The notes beneath the pieces are model-generated. The model had not been told where the DNA came from, did not search any database, and saw nothing but the letters and a program-made list of their open reading frames with translations. 64,000 bases of DNA from Dehalococcoidia bacterium (GTDB lineage: Bacteria; Chloroflexota; Dehalococcoidia; UBA2979): NCBI GenBank assembly GCA_023228825.1, contig JALOAL010000012.1, forward strand, positions 1-64,000, in the 5' to 3' direction. This document shows positions 33,327 through 41,568 of the stretch, one piece after another. The translations under genes were made by a program, and so were the position numbers. The first letter of the stretch is position 1; each line of letters begins with the position of its first letter.

Positions 33327-34160
33327 GTGGGGCACATCACGGTCGATGGCCTGGACTACTGGGTGGACCGCTATGGCCAGGGTCCTCCGGTCATGCTGCT
33401 GCACGGCTTCACCGGCTCCCGCAGCACCTGGTACGACCTGGTGCGACTGATCGAGGCGGAGTTCACTACCTACTCGGTCGACCACATCGGCCACGGACGG
33501 TCCGCGTCGCCCGCCTCGGTGGAGCGCTACCGCATGGACCGCGCGGTGGACGACCTGGTGGCGGTGATGCGCGCGCTGGGGCACGAGCGCGCCGTGTGGG
33601 TGGGGTACTCGCTGGGCGGCCGCACGGCGCTACAGGTGGCCGACCGTCATCCCGAGGCCGTATCCGCGCTGGTGCTCCTCGGGGCGAGTCCCGGCCTCCC
33701 CACCGCCGAGGAGCGCGAGGCCCGCGTGCAGGCGGACGCGGCCCTGGCGCGCATGATCGAGGAGGACGGCCTGGAGACCTTCGTGGACTACTGGGCCTCC
33801 ATTCCGCTGTGGGAGAGCCAGCAGACACGCCTCACCGGCCCTCAGCGCGAGGCCCTGCGTCAACAGCGCCTGGCCCAGCGCGGGGTGGGGCTCGCGAACT
33901 CGCTGAGGGGGATGGGCACCGGCTCCCAGAGGTGGCTGGGCGACCGCCTGGCAGGAGTGCGCGTGCCCGTTCTGCTCGCGGCGGGTAGTCTGGATCGCAA
34001 GTACGTGGGGATCGCTCAGGAGATGTCGGCAACGCTTCCCGAGGCGACGCTGCGGATCATCGAGGATGCCGGCCACGCCGCCCACCTCGAACAGCCCGAT
34101 GCGTTCAACTCCACCGTGCTCGAGTTCTTGCGTGGCGTGCGGGCCAGACTCAGCGAGTAG
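33327..34160 (+). CDS. menH: SHCHC synthase (alpha/beta hydrolase)
   Basis: 277-residue alpha/beta hydrolase-fold enzyme that eliminates pyruvate from SEPHCHC. LLHGFTGSRSTWYDL, the nucleophile elbow VGYSLGGRTAL, SLDRKY (Asp) and the catalytic His in DAGHAAHLEQP are all present. GTG 33327 lies 20 nt after the menD stop; it is the first start in frame after the upstream gene, without a clear ribosome site. Position between menD and menA supports MenH over a generic esterase. Confidence 0.92.
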   Translation: MGHITVDGLDYWVDRYGQGPPVMLLHGFTGSRSTWYDLVRLIEAEFTTYSVDHIGHGRSASPASVERYRMDRAVDDLVAVMRALGHERAVWVGYSLGGRTALQVADRHPEAVSALVLLGASPGLPTAEEREARVQADAALARMIEEDGLETFVDYWASIPLWESQQTRLTGPQREALRQQRLAQRGVGLANSLRGMGTGSQRWLGDRLAGVRVPVLLAAGSLDRKYVGIAQEMSATLPEATLRIIEDAGHAAHLEQPDAFNSTVLEFLRGVRARLSE

Positions 34161-34237
34161 GCAGCCGCCCCCATCCGTGACAGGGCCCCGTCCGCTGGAG
34201 GGCAGCCCGACGGGAGAGACGGTACGGAACGCCGCCA

Positions 34238-35143
34238 TTGCCTAACTCACACGCCCTTCCCGCCCCCGGTAGTCTGCGCGCATGGATCCTCGCGATCCGT
34301 CCGCCCACCCTCACCGCCGCCATCGTGCCCGTGGCCATTGGCACCAGCGTGGCCTTCCGTGATGGCTACCGCGAGTGGCCAGCCGCCCTTGCCGCGCTGG
34401 TGGGGGCGTTGGCCCTGCAGATCGGCGCCAACTTCGCGAACGACCTCTCGGACTACCGCCGTGGCGCGGACAATGACTCCCGCCTGGGCCCGCCGAGGGC
34501 GACGCAACTGGGTCTGCTGACGCAGCGACAGGTCATCGGCGCCATCTTTACGTCATTCGGCATCGCCACATTCGTGGGGCTCTACCTCGTCTACATCGGC
34601 GGCTGGCCCATCATCGCGATCGGCCTTGCCTCCATGGTGGCGGCGGTCACCTACACCGGCGGTCCGTGGCCCTTCGGCTACCGAGGGCTGGGCGAGGTGT
34701 TCGTCTTCATCTTCTTCGGCGTGGTGGCGGTGGCTGGTACCTATTACGTGCAGGCCGGCGAGGTCACCGGCGCGGTCATTGCCGCCTCGATCCCCATATC
34801 GCTGACCGTGACCGCCATCCTGGTGGTGAATAACGTCCGCGACATCGACACGGACCGCCTGGCCGGGAAGTTCACGCTGGCGGTCTACCTCGGACGGCGG
34901 CTGGCGCGAACGGAGTTTGTGCTGGTGGTGGCGGGCGCGTACCTCGCGTCCGCCTCGCTTTGGCTGCTCGGCGGGTTCTCGGGCTGGGTGCTGCTCTCAT
35001 GGCTCTCGGTGCCGGCCGCGTTCGTCCCGGTGGGGGCGGTCATGGCGAGTACGGACGGTCCGTCCCTGAACCAGGCGCTGCGCTCCACGGCGCGGCTGCA
35101 CCTCCTCTTCGGCATGTTGCTGGCGGTCGGCGTCTCGGTATGA
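34238..35143 (+). CDS. menA: 1,4-dihydroxy-2-naphthoate polyprenyltransferase
   Basis: 301-residue UbiA-family membrane prenyltransferase attaching the isoprenoid tail to dihydroxynaphthoate. Eight or nine membrane helices, the first Asp-rich motif NDLSDYRRGADND and the second NNVRDIDTDRLAGKFTLAV are present. The start is uncertain: TTG 34238 lacks a good ribosome site and the conserved region starts at RAWILAIRPPT, so a start near 34274 (a CTG) is also possible. Its stop overlaps the menC ATG (ATGA). Confidence 0.92.
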   Translation: MPNSHALPAPGSLRAWILAIRPPTLTAAIVPVAIGTSVAFRDGYREWPAALAALVGALALQIGANFANDLSDYRRGADNDSRLGPPRATQLGLLTQRQVIGAIFTSFGIATFVGLYLVYIGGWPIIAIGLASMVAAVTYTGGPWPFGYRGLGEVFVFIFFGVVAVAGTYYVQAGEVTGAVIAASIPISLTVTAILVVNNVRDIDTDRLAGKFTLAVYLGRRLARTEFVLVVAGAYLASASLWLLGGFSGWVLLSWLSVPAAFVPVGAVMASTDGPSLNQALRSTARLHLLFGMLLAVGVSV

Positions 35144-36267
35144 CCTCGGCGCCGGGGATGCAGGGCGATCGCCCGGCGGTGCGTGAACTCCGCTGGAGGC
35201 CGTTCCGTCTGCGGATGCGCCACCGTTTCCAGGCCGCCCACGGTGCACTCGAAGACCGCGAGGGCGTGTTGAGTAGCCTCCGCGACGCGGATGGCCGCGT
35301 CGGTGTCGGCGAGGCGTCGCCCATGCCCTCCCTCGGCCACGGCAGCATCACCGACGTGCTCGCGCTCCTCGAGGCCCACCGCGCGGACCTCCTGGATCCG
35401 GCCTGCGCCGCGGGCCTGGCCGGGCTGGGAGCGGACGCGCTGCGCTGCGCGCTGGACGTCGCCTCACTGGACCTGCGTGCGCAGGCCGGCGGACGGAGCG
35501 TGGCTTCGCTGCTGGCGGTCGCGCCGCCGGCGCCGTGGGTGATGTCGAACGCCGTCATCGGCGGGGGCTCGCCGCAGGAGGTCGCGCAGTACGGCCGCGC
35601 GGCCGTGGAGCACGGGTATGCGGTGCTGAAGGTGAAGGTCGGCGTCGCCTCGGTCAGCGAGGACCACCGGCGTCTCTCCAGCCTGCGGGAGGCGTGCCCG
35701 GAGGCGGTGCTCCGCCTGGACGCGAACGGCGCCTGGGACGAAGCCACCGCCCGCGAGGCGTCCGAGGCGTTCGCCCCGCTGGGCATTGAACTCCTCGAAC
35801 AGCCGGTGGCGGCCCCGCAGGTGGGGGCGCTCGCCCGCCTGCGGGCGCACGGGCCGATGCGCATCGCAGCGGACGAGGCGGTGGGCGACCCGGAGACGCT
35901 CGCGCGCGTCCTCGACGAACGCGCGGCCGACCTGCTGGTGTTGAAACCGATGGTGCTCGGCGGGCTCACCGCCGCGGCTGAAGTGGCCGCCCGGGCGGCG
36001 CAGCGCGGTATCAGCGCCTTCGTGACCACCACGTTCGACTCCTCCATCGGCACGGCGGCGGCGCTCCATCTTGCGGCGGCGCTGCCGGCAGACGTGGCGC
36101 ACGGCCTCGCCACGGGCGAGCACCTGGCCACCGACCTCACGGCGACCACCCTGGCCCCCGAGCGCGGCCGGCTGGCCCTGCCCGTGGCGCACGGCCTGGG
36201 CGTCACCGTGGACGAGGCGGCGCTGGAGGCCGCGGCCACCGCGCCGTGGCGGAGCGCCGAAGGCTAG
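35140..36267 (+). CDS. menC: o-Succinylbenzoate synthase
   Basis: 375-residue enolase-superfamily dehydratase. The catalytic Lys pair is in LKVKVG (Lys164, Lys166), metal ligands are Asp194 (LRLDANG), Glu220 (LLEQPV) and Asp245 (AADEAV), and the second base is Lys269 (LVLKPM). Start ATG 35140 overlaps the menA stop. Followed by menE 2 nt later. Confidence 0.95.
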   Translation: MTSAPGMQGDRPAVRELRWRPFRLRMRHRFQAAHGALEDREGVLSSLRDADGRVGVGEASPMPSLGHGSITDVLALLEAHRADLLDPACAAGLAGLGADALRCALDVASLDLRAQAGGRSVASLLAVAPPAPWVMSNAVIGGGSPQEVAQYGRAAVEHGYAVLKVKVGVASVSEDHRRLSSLREACPEAVLRLDANGAWDEATAREASEAFAPLGIELLEQPVAAPQVGALARLRAHGPMRIAADEAVGDPETLARVLDERAADLLVLKPMVLGGLTAAAEVAARAAQRGISAFVTTTFDSSIGTAAALHLAAALPADVAHGLATGEHLATDLTATTLAPERGRLALPVAHGLGVTVDEAALEAAATAPWRSAEG

Positions 36268-36269
36268 CG

Positions 36270-37760
36270 ATGCCTCCCGGAACGGCGCGCACCGTCTCCA
36301 TTGACATCCGCGACTGGGTGGCGGAGCGCGCTCGCACCCACCCGCACCACCTGGCCCTCGAGTGCGAGGACGAACGCCTGACCTACGTCGACCTGGACAG
36401 GCGCGTGGCGCGCACCGCCGCTGGCCTGAGGGCTGCCGGGCTGTCCGAGGGCGCGCCGGTGGCGGTGCTCGCCGGGAACGGCGTGCCGATCGCAGTGCTC
36501 GCACACGCCACGCCTCGCGCCGGCGGGCTGTTCATGCCGCTCAACGCGCGCCTCTCCGCCGCCGAGATGGCGTACCAGTTGCGAGACTCGGGCGCTCGCC
36601 TGCTTGTGGCCACGCGCGAGTTCGCCCCGCTTGCCGGTGAAGCCGCCGGCGGCCTCGATGTGACCGTCCTTGACGCGGACGACGCCGGTTGGCTGCCGGA
36701 CGCGGGCATCGAGGGCGAGACGGCGATCGATGCGGCGCGTCCGCATAGCGTGATCTACACCTCCGGCACCACGGGGCGGCCGAAGGGGGCGGTGCTGACG
36801 CACGGCAACTTCTACTGGAGCGCCGTGGCGTCCGCGGCGAACCTCGGGTTGGCGGAGGGGGACCGCTGGCTGGCGTGCATGCCGCTGTTCCACGTGGGCG
36901 GCCTCTCAATCCTGCTGCGCTCCGCCATCTACGGCACGACCGCCGTGATCCACGAGCGCTTCGACGAGACGCGCGTGAACCACGCCCTGCGCCACCAGGG
37001 CGTCACGCTCCTCTCGGTCGTCGCCACCATGCTCACCCGTATGTTCGAGGCCGACCCGGAGCCATACCCGCAGACCGTGCGCTCGGTGCTCCTGGGCGGA
37101 GGGCCCGCGCCACGGCCACTGCTGGAGGCCGCCCGCGACCGAGGCCTGCCCGTCCTGCAGACGTACGGCCTGACGGAGACGGCGTCGCAGGTGGCCACGC
37201 TCTCCCCGGAGGACGCGCTGCGCAAACTCGGCTCGGCGGGCCTGCCGCTCCTCTCCTCCACCGTCCGGATCGAGGTCGACGGCCGCGCGGCGGGGGTGGG
37301 CGAGGTAGGCGAGATCCTGGTCGCCGGCCCCACCGTGTGCGCGGGCTACCTCGGACGGCCGGACGCGACGGCCCAGGCGATCCGCGACGGCTGGCTGCAC
37401 ACCGGCGACCTCGGCACCCTGGACGGCGAGGGCTACCTCTACATCGCCGACCGCCGCGACGACCTGATCGTGAGCGGCGGAGAGAACGTCTACCCCGCGG
37501 AGGTAGAGTCGGCGCTGCTCGCCGCCCCCGGTGTGTCCGAGTGCGCCGTGGTGGGCCTGCCGGACGATCGGTGGGGCGCCGTTGTGGTCGCCGTGGTCGT
37601 CGGCGAGGCCACCGAGGCAACCCTCGAAGCCCACGCCCGCGCCGCCCTCGCGGGGTACAAGGTGCCCCGGCGCTTCGAGTCGTGGCCGGGCCCGCTCCCC
37701 CGCACGGCGTCCGGGAAGTTGCAGCGCCACCTGGTCCGCCATCGCCTGATGCAGGGCTGA
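36270..37760 (+). CDS. menE: o-Succinylbenzoate-CoA ligase
   Basis: 496-residue acyl-adenylate-forming ligase that activates o-succinylbenzoate with CoA. The P-loop YTSGTTGRPKGAVLTHGN, LQTYGLTETASQVATL, the GWLHTGDLG hinge motif and the C-terminal Lys of PRTASGKLQR are intact. ATG 36270 has GAAGG 7 nt upstream. Last gene of the men set; the next enzyme, MenB, is not encoded in the window. Confidence 0.94.
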   Translation: MPPGTARTVSIDIRDWVAERARTHPHHLALECEDERLTYVDLDRRVARTAAGLRAAGLSEGAPVAVLAGNGVPIAVLAHATPRAGGLFMPLNARLSAAEMAYQLRDSGARLLVATREFAPLAGEAAGGLDVTVLDADDAGWLPDAGIEGETAIDAARPHSVIYTSGTTGRPKGAVLTHGNFYWSAVASAANLGLAEGDRWLACMPLFHVGGLSILLRSAIYGTTAVIHERFDETRVNHALRHQGVTLLSVVATMLTRMFEADPEPYPQTVRSVLLGGGPAPRPLLEAARDRGLPVLQTYGLTETASQVATLSPEDALRKLGSAGLPLLSSTVRIEVDGRAAGVGEVGEILVAGPTVCAGYLGRPDATAQAIRDGWLHTGDLGTLDGEGYLYIADRRDDLIVSGGENVYPAEVESALLAAPGVSECAVVGLPDDRWGAVVVAVVVGEATEATLEAHARAALAGYKVPRRFESWPGPLPRTASGKLQRHLVRHRLMQG

Positions 37761-37784
37761 TCGCCCGCGACAGCCTCCAACTCC

Positions 37785-37800
37785 CGCAGGCGTGCCTGCG
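37785..37800 (+). terminator. Hairpin after menE
   Basis: CGCAGGC and GCCTGCG separated by GT form a compact stem 25 nt after the menE stop, probably the end of the men transcript. Confidence 0.5.
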
Positions 37801-37920
37801 TACTGCCCGGCCTGTGCTCGCGCCGTCGATCCGGGGTACTCCAGGACGCGCTGCCGCGGGCTGCCCCGGCAGGTCAGAAGGGAGAAGGGAGAAGGAGCGC
37901 GAACAGGAACCGGACGGGCA

Positions 37921-38556
37921 TCACACCGGAGGCTGCGTACCCGTGCATGCGAGCCAGCCCTGGGCCAGCATCCGCCGCGCGAACTGGGCGCCCGGGCAGT
38001 GGTTGACCACCGGTCGCCCGTCAAAGTCGCCGTAGTAGCGGGTGAAGATGTCCCGGTCGTCCGCCAGCGCGGCCATGCCGTCGCGGTACGCCTCCACCTC
38101 CCCGTTCCGAGGGCTGTACTCGTCCGTGACGCTGGGCGCGCTCCAGATCACCGCCTCCAGCACCGCCCGCACGGAGTCGATGCCCACGCGCACCTCAGCA
38201 AGGCGGTGGTCTTCCACGCCGAGGCGCTCGCCGAGGGCGGCGAGGGCGCCGTGCATCGCGGCGTGCCACGCGTCCACGCGCGGTGTGTCCGCCGGCAGGT
38301 CGTGCGCGGCCCGCTGGTACGCCTCCACGACCGTGTCCTCGTCGAAGATCTCCGGGAGTTCGTCCAGCAGGGAGTGCAGGCGCGCGGCGAAGCCCGGCTC
38401 GAACTTGGAGACGAGCACCTCGTCCCGCGTGGCGCGTACCACGCGTCGGTAGCCCTCCACCCCCAGGACGTCGTGCATCCAGGCGAGCAGCGCCGCCTCG
38501 GTCGAAGGGTCCATGTGGTGAGGATCCATGTGGTGAGGAGCCAGGTCATGAGACAT
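37921..38556 (-). CDS. Hypothetical protein
   Basis: 211-residue soluble, acidic, mainly helical protein starting MSHDLAPHHMDPHHMDPSTE with a His/Asp-rich N-terminus. It contains two Cys (one in VVNHCPGAQFARRM) but no recognised catalytic motif or family. ATG 38556 lies 6 nt after GATACT and has no Shine-Dalgarno. Divergent from the MBL-fold hydrolase gene. Confidence 0.7.
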   Translation of the reverse strand: MSHDLAPHHMDPHHMDPSTEAALLAWMHDVLGVEGYRRVVRATRDEVLVSKFEPGFAARLHSLLDELPEIFDEDTVVEAYQRAAHDLPADTPRVDAWHAAMHGALAALGERLGVEDHRLAEVRVGIDSVRAVLEAVIWSAPSVTDEYSPRNGEVEAYRDGMAALADDRDIFTRYYGDFDGRPVVNHCPGAQFARRMLAQGWLACTGTQPPV

Positions 38557-38562
38557 GGCGCG

Positions 38563-38568
38563 AGTATC
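38563..38568 (-). promoter_or_regulatory. -10 element GATACT of a leaderless promoter
   Basis: Minus-strand GATACT, then CGCGCC, then the hypothetical protein's ATG at 38556. Confidence 0.4.
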
Positions 38569-38601
38569 CCACGCGAGGCCGGTGGCGGCCCCTCGTCGTG
38601 G

Positions 38602-38607
38602 CATACT
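38602..38607 (+). promoter_or_regulatory. Predicted -10 CATACT of the MBL hydrolase gene
   Basis: CATACT about 21 nt before the ATG, leaving a short leader that contains the GGGGGCGG ribosome site. Confidence 0.35.
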
Positions 38608-38628
38608 GCCGGCGGACAGGGGGCGGCG

Positions 38629-39468
38629 ATGGCGATCCACCGGATGCAAGTTGGCAACGTGGAAATCGTGTCCGTGCCGGACGGCGCGGCCAGCCTTCCC
38701 GCGTGGCCCGTGAACTCCGCCTCGAACCCCGTGGACTGGGCCGTCTACCACGAGGCCTACCCGGAGAACTTCCACGGCCCCGACCACCACTGGCGTATCC
38801 ACAACGGCTGCTACCTGGTCCGCAGCGCCGGCCGCACCACGCTGGTGGACCTCGGCGTGGGGGTGGGGCCGTACCCGCGCTACGCGGGCATGCACGGCTC
38901 GCTCCTCGACTCACTCGCCGAGGCCGGCGTGACGCCCGAGGACATCGACGACGTCTTCCTGACCCACTCGCACCCGGACCACGTGGGCTGGGCCGTGGAC
39001 GAGGAGGCCGGTCGCCCTCGCTTCCCCAGGGCGCGCTACATCCTGCACCAGAAGGACTGGGACGAGTTCACCGGCCGCGATCCCGTGCCGCCGTTCGTGA
39101 ACCGCTTCGTGCGCCCGCTCCAGGCCGCCGGGGTCCTCGACCTCCTGGAGGGCGAGTCGACGCTGTCGCCGCACCTGACCGCGATCGAGACGCCGGGCCA
39201 CACGCCGGGGCACATGAGCCTGCTGGTCGCCTCGGCTGGGGAGAAGGCCGTGATCACTGGCGATGCCCTCACCAGCCCCATCTCAATCTCGCGGCCGGAC
39301 ATCCCCTTCGCCTCCGACTTCGACATGGACCAGGCCATCGAGACCCGCCACGCCCTGCTCGACCGTATCGAGGCGGAACGCATGCGCGTGGTGGTGGGCC
39401 ACCTCGCCGAGCCCGGCTTCGGCGAGGTCGTACGGCTCGAGGGCGGCCGCTGGTTCCGAGCGCTGTAG
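38629..39468 (+). CDS. MBL-fold metallo-hydrolase
   Basis: 279-residue metallo-beta-lactamase-fold hydrolase. The metal motif THSHPDHVGW is complete, with the later His in TPGHTPGHMS, the bridging Asp in ITGDAL and His in VVGHLAEPGF. The family includes lactonases, glyoxalase II-like and other thioester hydrolases; substrate not determined. ATG 38629 with GGGGGCGG upstream. Confidence 0.92.
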   Translation: MAIHRMQVGNVEIVSVPDGAASLPAWPVNSASNPVDWAVYHEAYPENFHGPDHHWRIHNGCYLVRSAGRTTLVDLGVGVGPYPRYAGMHGSLLDSLAEAGVTPEDIDDVFLTHSHPDHVGWAVDEEAGRPRFPRARYILHQKDWDEFTGRDPVPPFVNRFVRPLQAAGVLDLLEGESTLSPHLTAIETPGHTPGHMSLLVASAGEKAVITGDALTSPISISRPDIPFASDFDMDQAIETRHALLDRIEAERMRVVVGHLAEPGFGEVVRLEGGRWFRAL

Positions 39469-39507
39469 GGGGAGGGGGCGGACGGGGTAAATCGCCCGCC
39501 TCCTGCC

Positions 39508-39513
39508 TAGACT
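39508..39513 (+). promoter_or_regulatory. -10 element TAGACT before a short open frame
   Basis: TAGACT, then CCTCGC, then ATG 39520: the same leaderless geometry as at other genes in the window. Confidence 0.4.
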
Positions 39514-39519
39514 CCTCGC

Positions 39520-39656
39520 ATGACGAGCAAGCGAGGGCGACCGCCGTATCCGGGACTCGGATGGCCACCGGTTGGACGTGGTGCAGAGCCGAGACCGCAC
39601 GCTCTACCTGGGTGACGCGCGGACAACGGTGGACGTGTCCGCCCTGTGTGCCGGGG
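39520..39656 (+). pseudogene. Possible frameshifted small gene
   Basis: The ATG at 39520 opens only 31 codons (stop 39613-39615). A second frame over the same DNA, open from just after the ATG into the end of the ABC gene, reads like normal protein (GHRLDVVQSRDRTLYLGDA). AGCAAGCGAGG near 39525 looks like a small duplication that would restore the frame if removed. I read it as a decayed small gene with an intact promoter, cut at its 3' end by the convergent ABC gene. Confidence 0.3.
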
Positions 39657-39665
39657 AGTTAGGGC

Positions 39666-41558
39666 CTACAGTCCCGGGCTCGCCTCGGCGCTGGCGCCGT
39701 TGGTGTTGCCGGCGTAGGCCATCTTGTAGAGGCGGGCGTAGACGCCGTCCTGGTCCAGCAGTTCCTGGTGCGTGCCCTGTTCCACGATCTCGCCCTGGTC
39801 GAGCACGACGATGAGGTCGGCGTCTCGGATGGTGGAGAGGCGGTGGGCGATCACGAACGAGGTGCGGCCTCGCAGCAACTCGTTGAGCGCGCGCTGGATG
39901 ATCTGCTCGGTCTGGGTGTCCACGTTCGCGGTCGCCTCGTCCAGGACGAGGATGCGCGGATCCGCGATCAGCGCGCGGGCGAACGAGATCAACTGACGCT
40001 GGCCGATGCTCAGGTTGTGGGCGCGTTCCGCCAGCACGGTGTCGTAGCCGTCCGGTAGGCGCTCGATGAACTCGTCCGCGCCCAGGATCTGGCAGGTGCG
40101 GCGCACCTCCTCGTCCGTGGCGTCCAACTTCCCGTAGCGGATGTTGTCCGCGATGGTGCCGGAGAACAGGAACGGCTCCTGCAGGACGATGCCCATCTGG
40201 TCGCGCAGGTTGGCCTGCGTGATCTCTCGCACGTCCACGCCGTCGATCTTGATGGCGCCGTCCGTCACGTCGTAGAAGCGGCTGATGAGGTTGATCATCG
40301 TGCTCTTGCCGGCGCCGGTCTGGCCGACAAAGGCCACGGACTGGCCGGGCTCCACGTGCAGGTTGATGTTGCGCAGCACCGGCCGGCCGGGCACGTAGGC
40401 GAAGGTCACGTCCTCGAAGTCCACGCGGCCCTCGATGCGCATGGTCTGCGCGTCCGGTGCGTCGACGACCTCGGGCTTCGTGTCCAGCACCTCGATGATG
40501 CGCTGGCCGCCGGCCATGGCGCGCTGGATCTGGGTGTACTGCATGACGAGTGCGCGGATGGGCTCGAAGAAGCGCTGCACGTAGAGGACGAACGCCACCA
40601 CCTCGCCGGCGGTGATGTTGCCCTGCGCCAGGCGCACGCCGCCCAGCACGATCACCACGCCGGTGGAGAGCGCCACGGCGCCTTCCACCATGGGCATGAC
40701 GATGGCGCTCAGGCGTCCGGCGTCCACGTTGGCGGCCAGGTTCTGGCGGTTGATCTCCTCGAAGCGGCGGGCGTTCTCGTCTTCGCGGCCCATGGACTGG
40801 ATGACGCGCACGCCGGAGACATTCTCGTTCAGGGTGGTGTTCACGCCGGAGATGGCCTGCCGCACCCGGACGAAGGCGAGGCGCGCGTGGCGCTGCCAGA
40901 TGAGCATGCCCACCAGCAGCAGGGGCACGCTGACCATCGTCGCCATGGTCAGCGTCACGTCCTGGCTCAGGAGGATGCCCACCACGATGACGATCGAGAT
41001 GACCTCCGCCAGGATCTGCAGGCTGCCGGTGGTGAGCAGTTCCTGGAGGGACTGCACGTCACCGGTGACGCGGGACATCACGCGGCCCACCTCGTGCCGG
41101 TCCATGAAGGAGAGCGACAGCCTCTGGAGGTGGGCGAACATGTCGTTGCGGAGTTGCAGCAGCATGCGGTGGCCGATGTAGCCGGTCTGCGTCAGTTGCA
41201 GGTACTGGAACCCCCACCCGGCTACCACGAGGCTGCCGAGCCAGATCGCCCAGCGGTTCACGCCCCCCAGGTCGCCCTCGGTGGCGGCGTCCACCACGAA
41301 GCCGACGATGAGCGGCTGGAACGCGTTGACGATGGCGAAGCCGATGACGCTGATCAGCGCGAGGGCGGCCCGCGTCTTGTACGGGAGCACGTAGGAGCCC
41401 AGGCGGCGGACGACCTCGCCGTCATAGACCTTGCCCAGGTCGTCGTCCGTCCAGCCGTCGTCGCCACGCAGGCCCCGACGCATCTCGTTGGGGCCGGGAG
41501 CCAGGCGCACGCCGCCGCCCCAGCCTCCACCCATCCCGCCGCCGCCGAACATCGACAT
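39666..41558 (-). CDS. ABC exporter half-transporter with canonical Walker B
   Basis: 630-residue fused membrane/ATPase half-transporter. After a Gly-rich N-terminus come six membrane helices (about 60-345) and a nucleotide-binding domain with Walker A GQTGAGKST, Walker B ILVLDEATANVD and H-loop IAHRLST. Its signature motif is LSIGQ rather than LSGGQ. With the upstream gene it should form a heterodimeric exporter in which this subunit's ATP site, completed by the partner's LSGGQ, is the active one. ATG 41558 has TAGGAGG 7 nt upstream. Confidence 0.93.
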   Translation of the reverse strand: MSMFGGGGMGGGWGGGVRLAPGPNEMRRGLRGDDGWTDDDLGKVYDGEVVRRLGSYVLPYKTRAALALISVIGFAIVNAFQPLIVGFVVDAATEGDLGGVNRWAIWLGSLVVAGWGFQYLQLTQTGYIGHRMLLQLRNDMFAHLQRLSLSFMDRHEVGRVMSRVTGDVQSLQELLTTGSLQILAEVISIVIVVGILLSQDVTLTMATMVSVPLLLVGMLIWQRHARLAFVRVRQAISGVNTTLNENVSGVRVIQSMGREDENARRFEEINRQNLAANVDAGRLSAIVMPMVEGAVALSTGVVIVLGGVRLAQGNITAGEVVAFVLYVQRFFEPIRALVMQYTQIQRAMAGGQRIIEVLDTKPEVVDAPDAQTMRIEGRVDFEDVTFAYVPGRPVLRNINLHVEPGQSVAFVGQTGAGKSTMINLISRFYDVTDGAIKIDGVDVREITQANLRDQMGIVLQEPFLFSGTIADNIRYGKLDATDEEVRRTCQILGADEFIERLPDGYDTVLAERAHNLSIGQRQLISFARALIADPRILVLDEATANVDTQTEQIIQRALNELLRGRTSFVIAHRLSTIRDADLIVVLDQGEIVEQGTHQELLDQDGVYARLYKMAYAGNTNGASAEASPGL

Positions 41559-41568
41559 CGCGAGCCTC

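Noticed and set aside
34282..34300. ATG 6 nt after TAGTCT (34270-34275) as the menA start
   Set aside because: It is out of frame with the MenA protein, which is clearly read in the frame giving RAWILAIRPPT.
37878..37898. GGGAGAA repeats after menE as a regulatory array
   Set aside because: Only two to three purine-rich copies; too little to support function.
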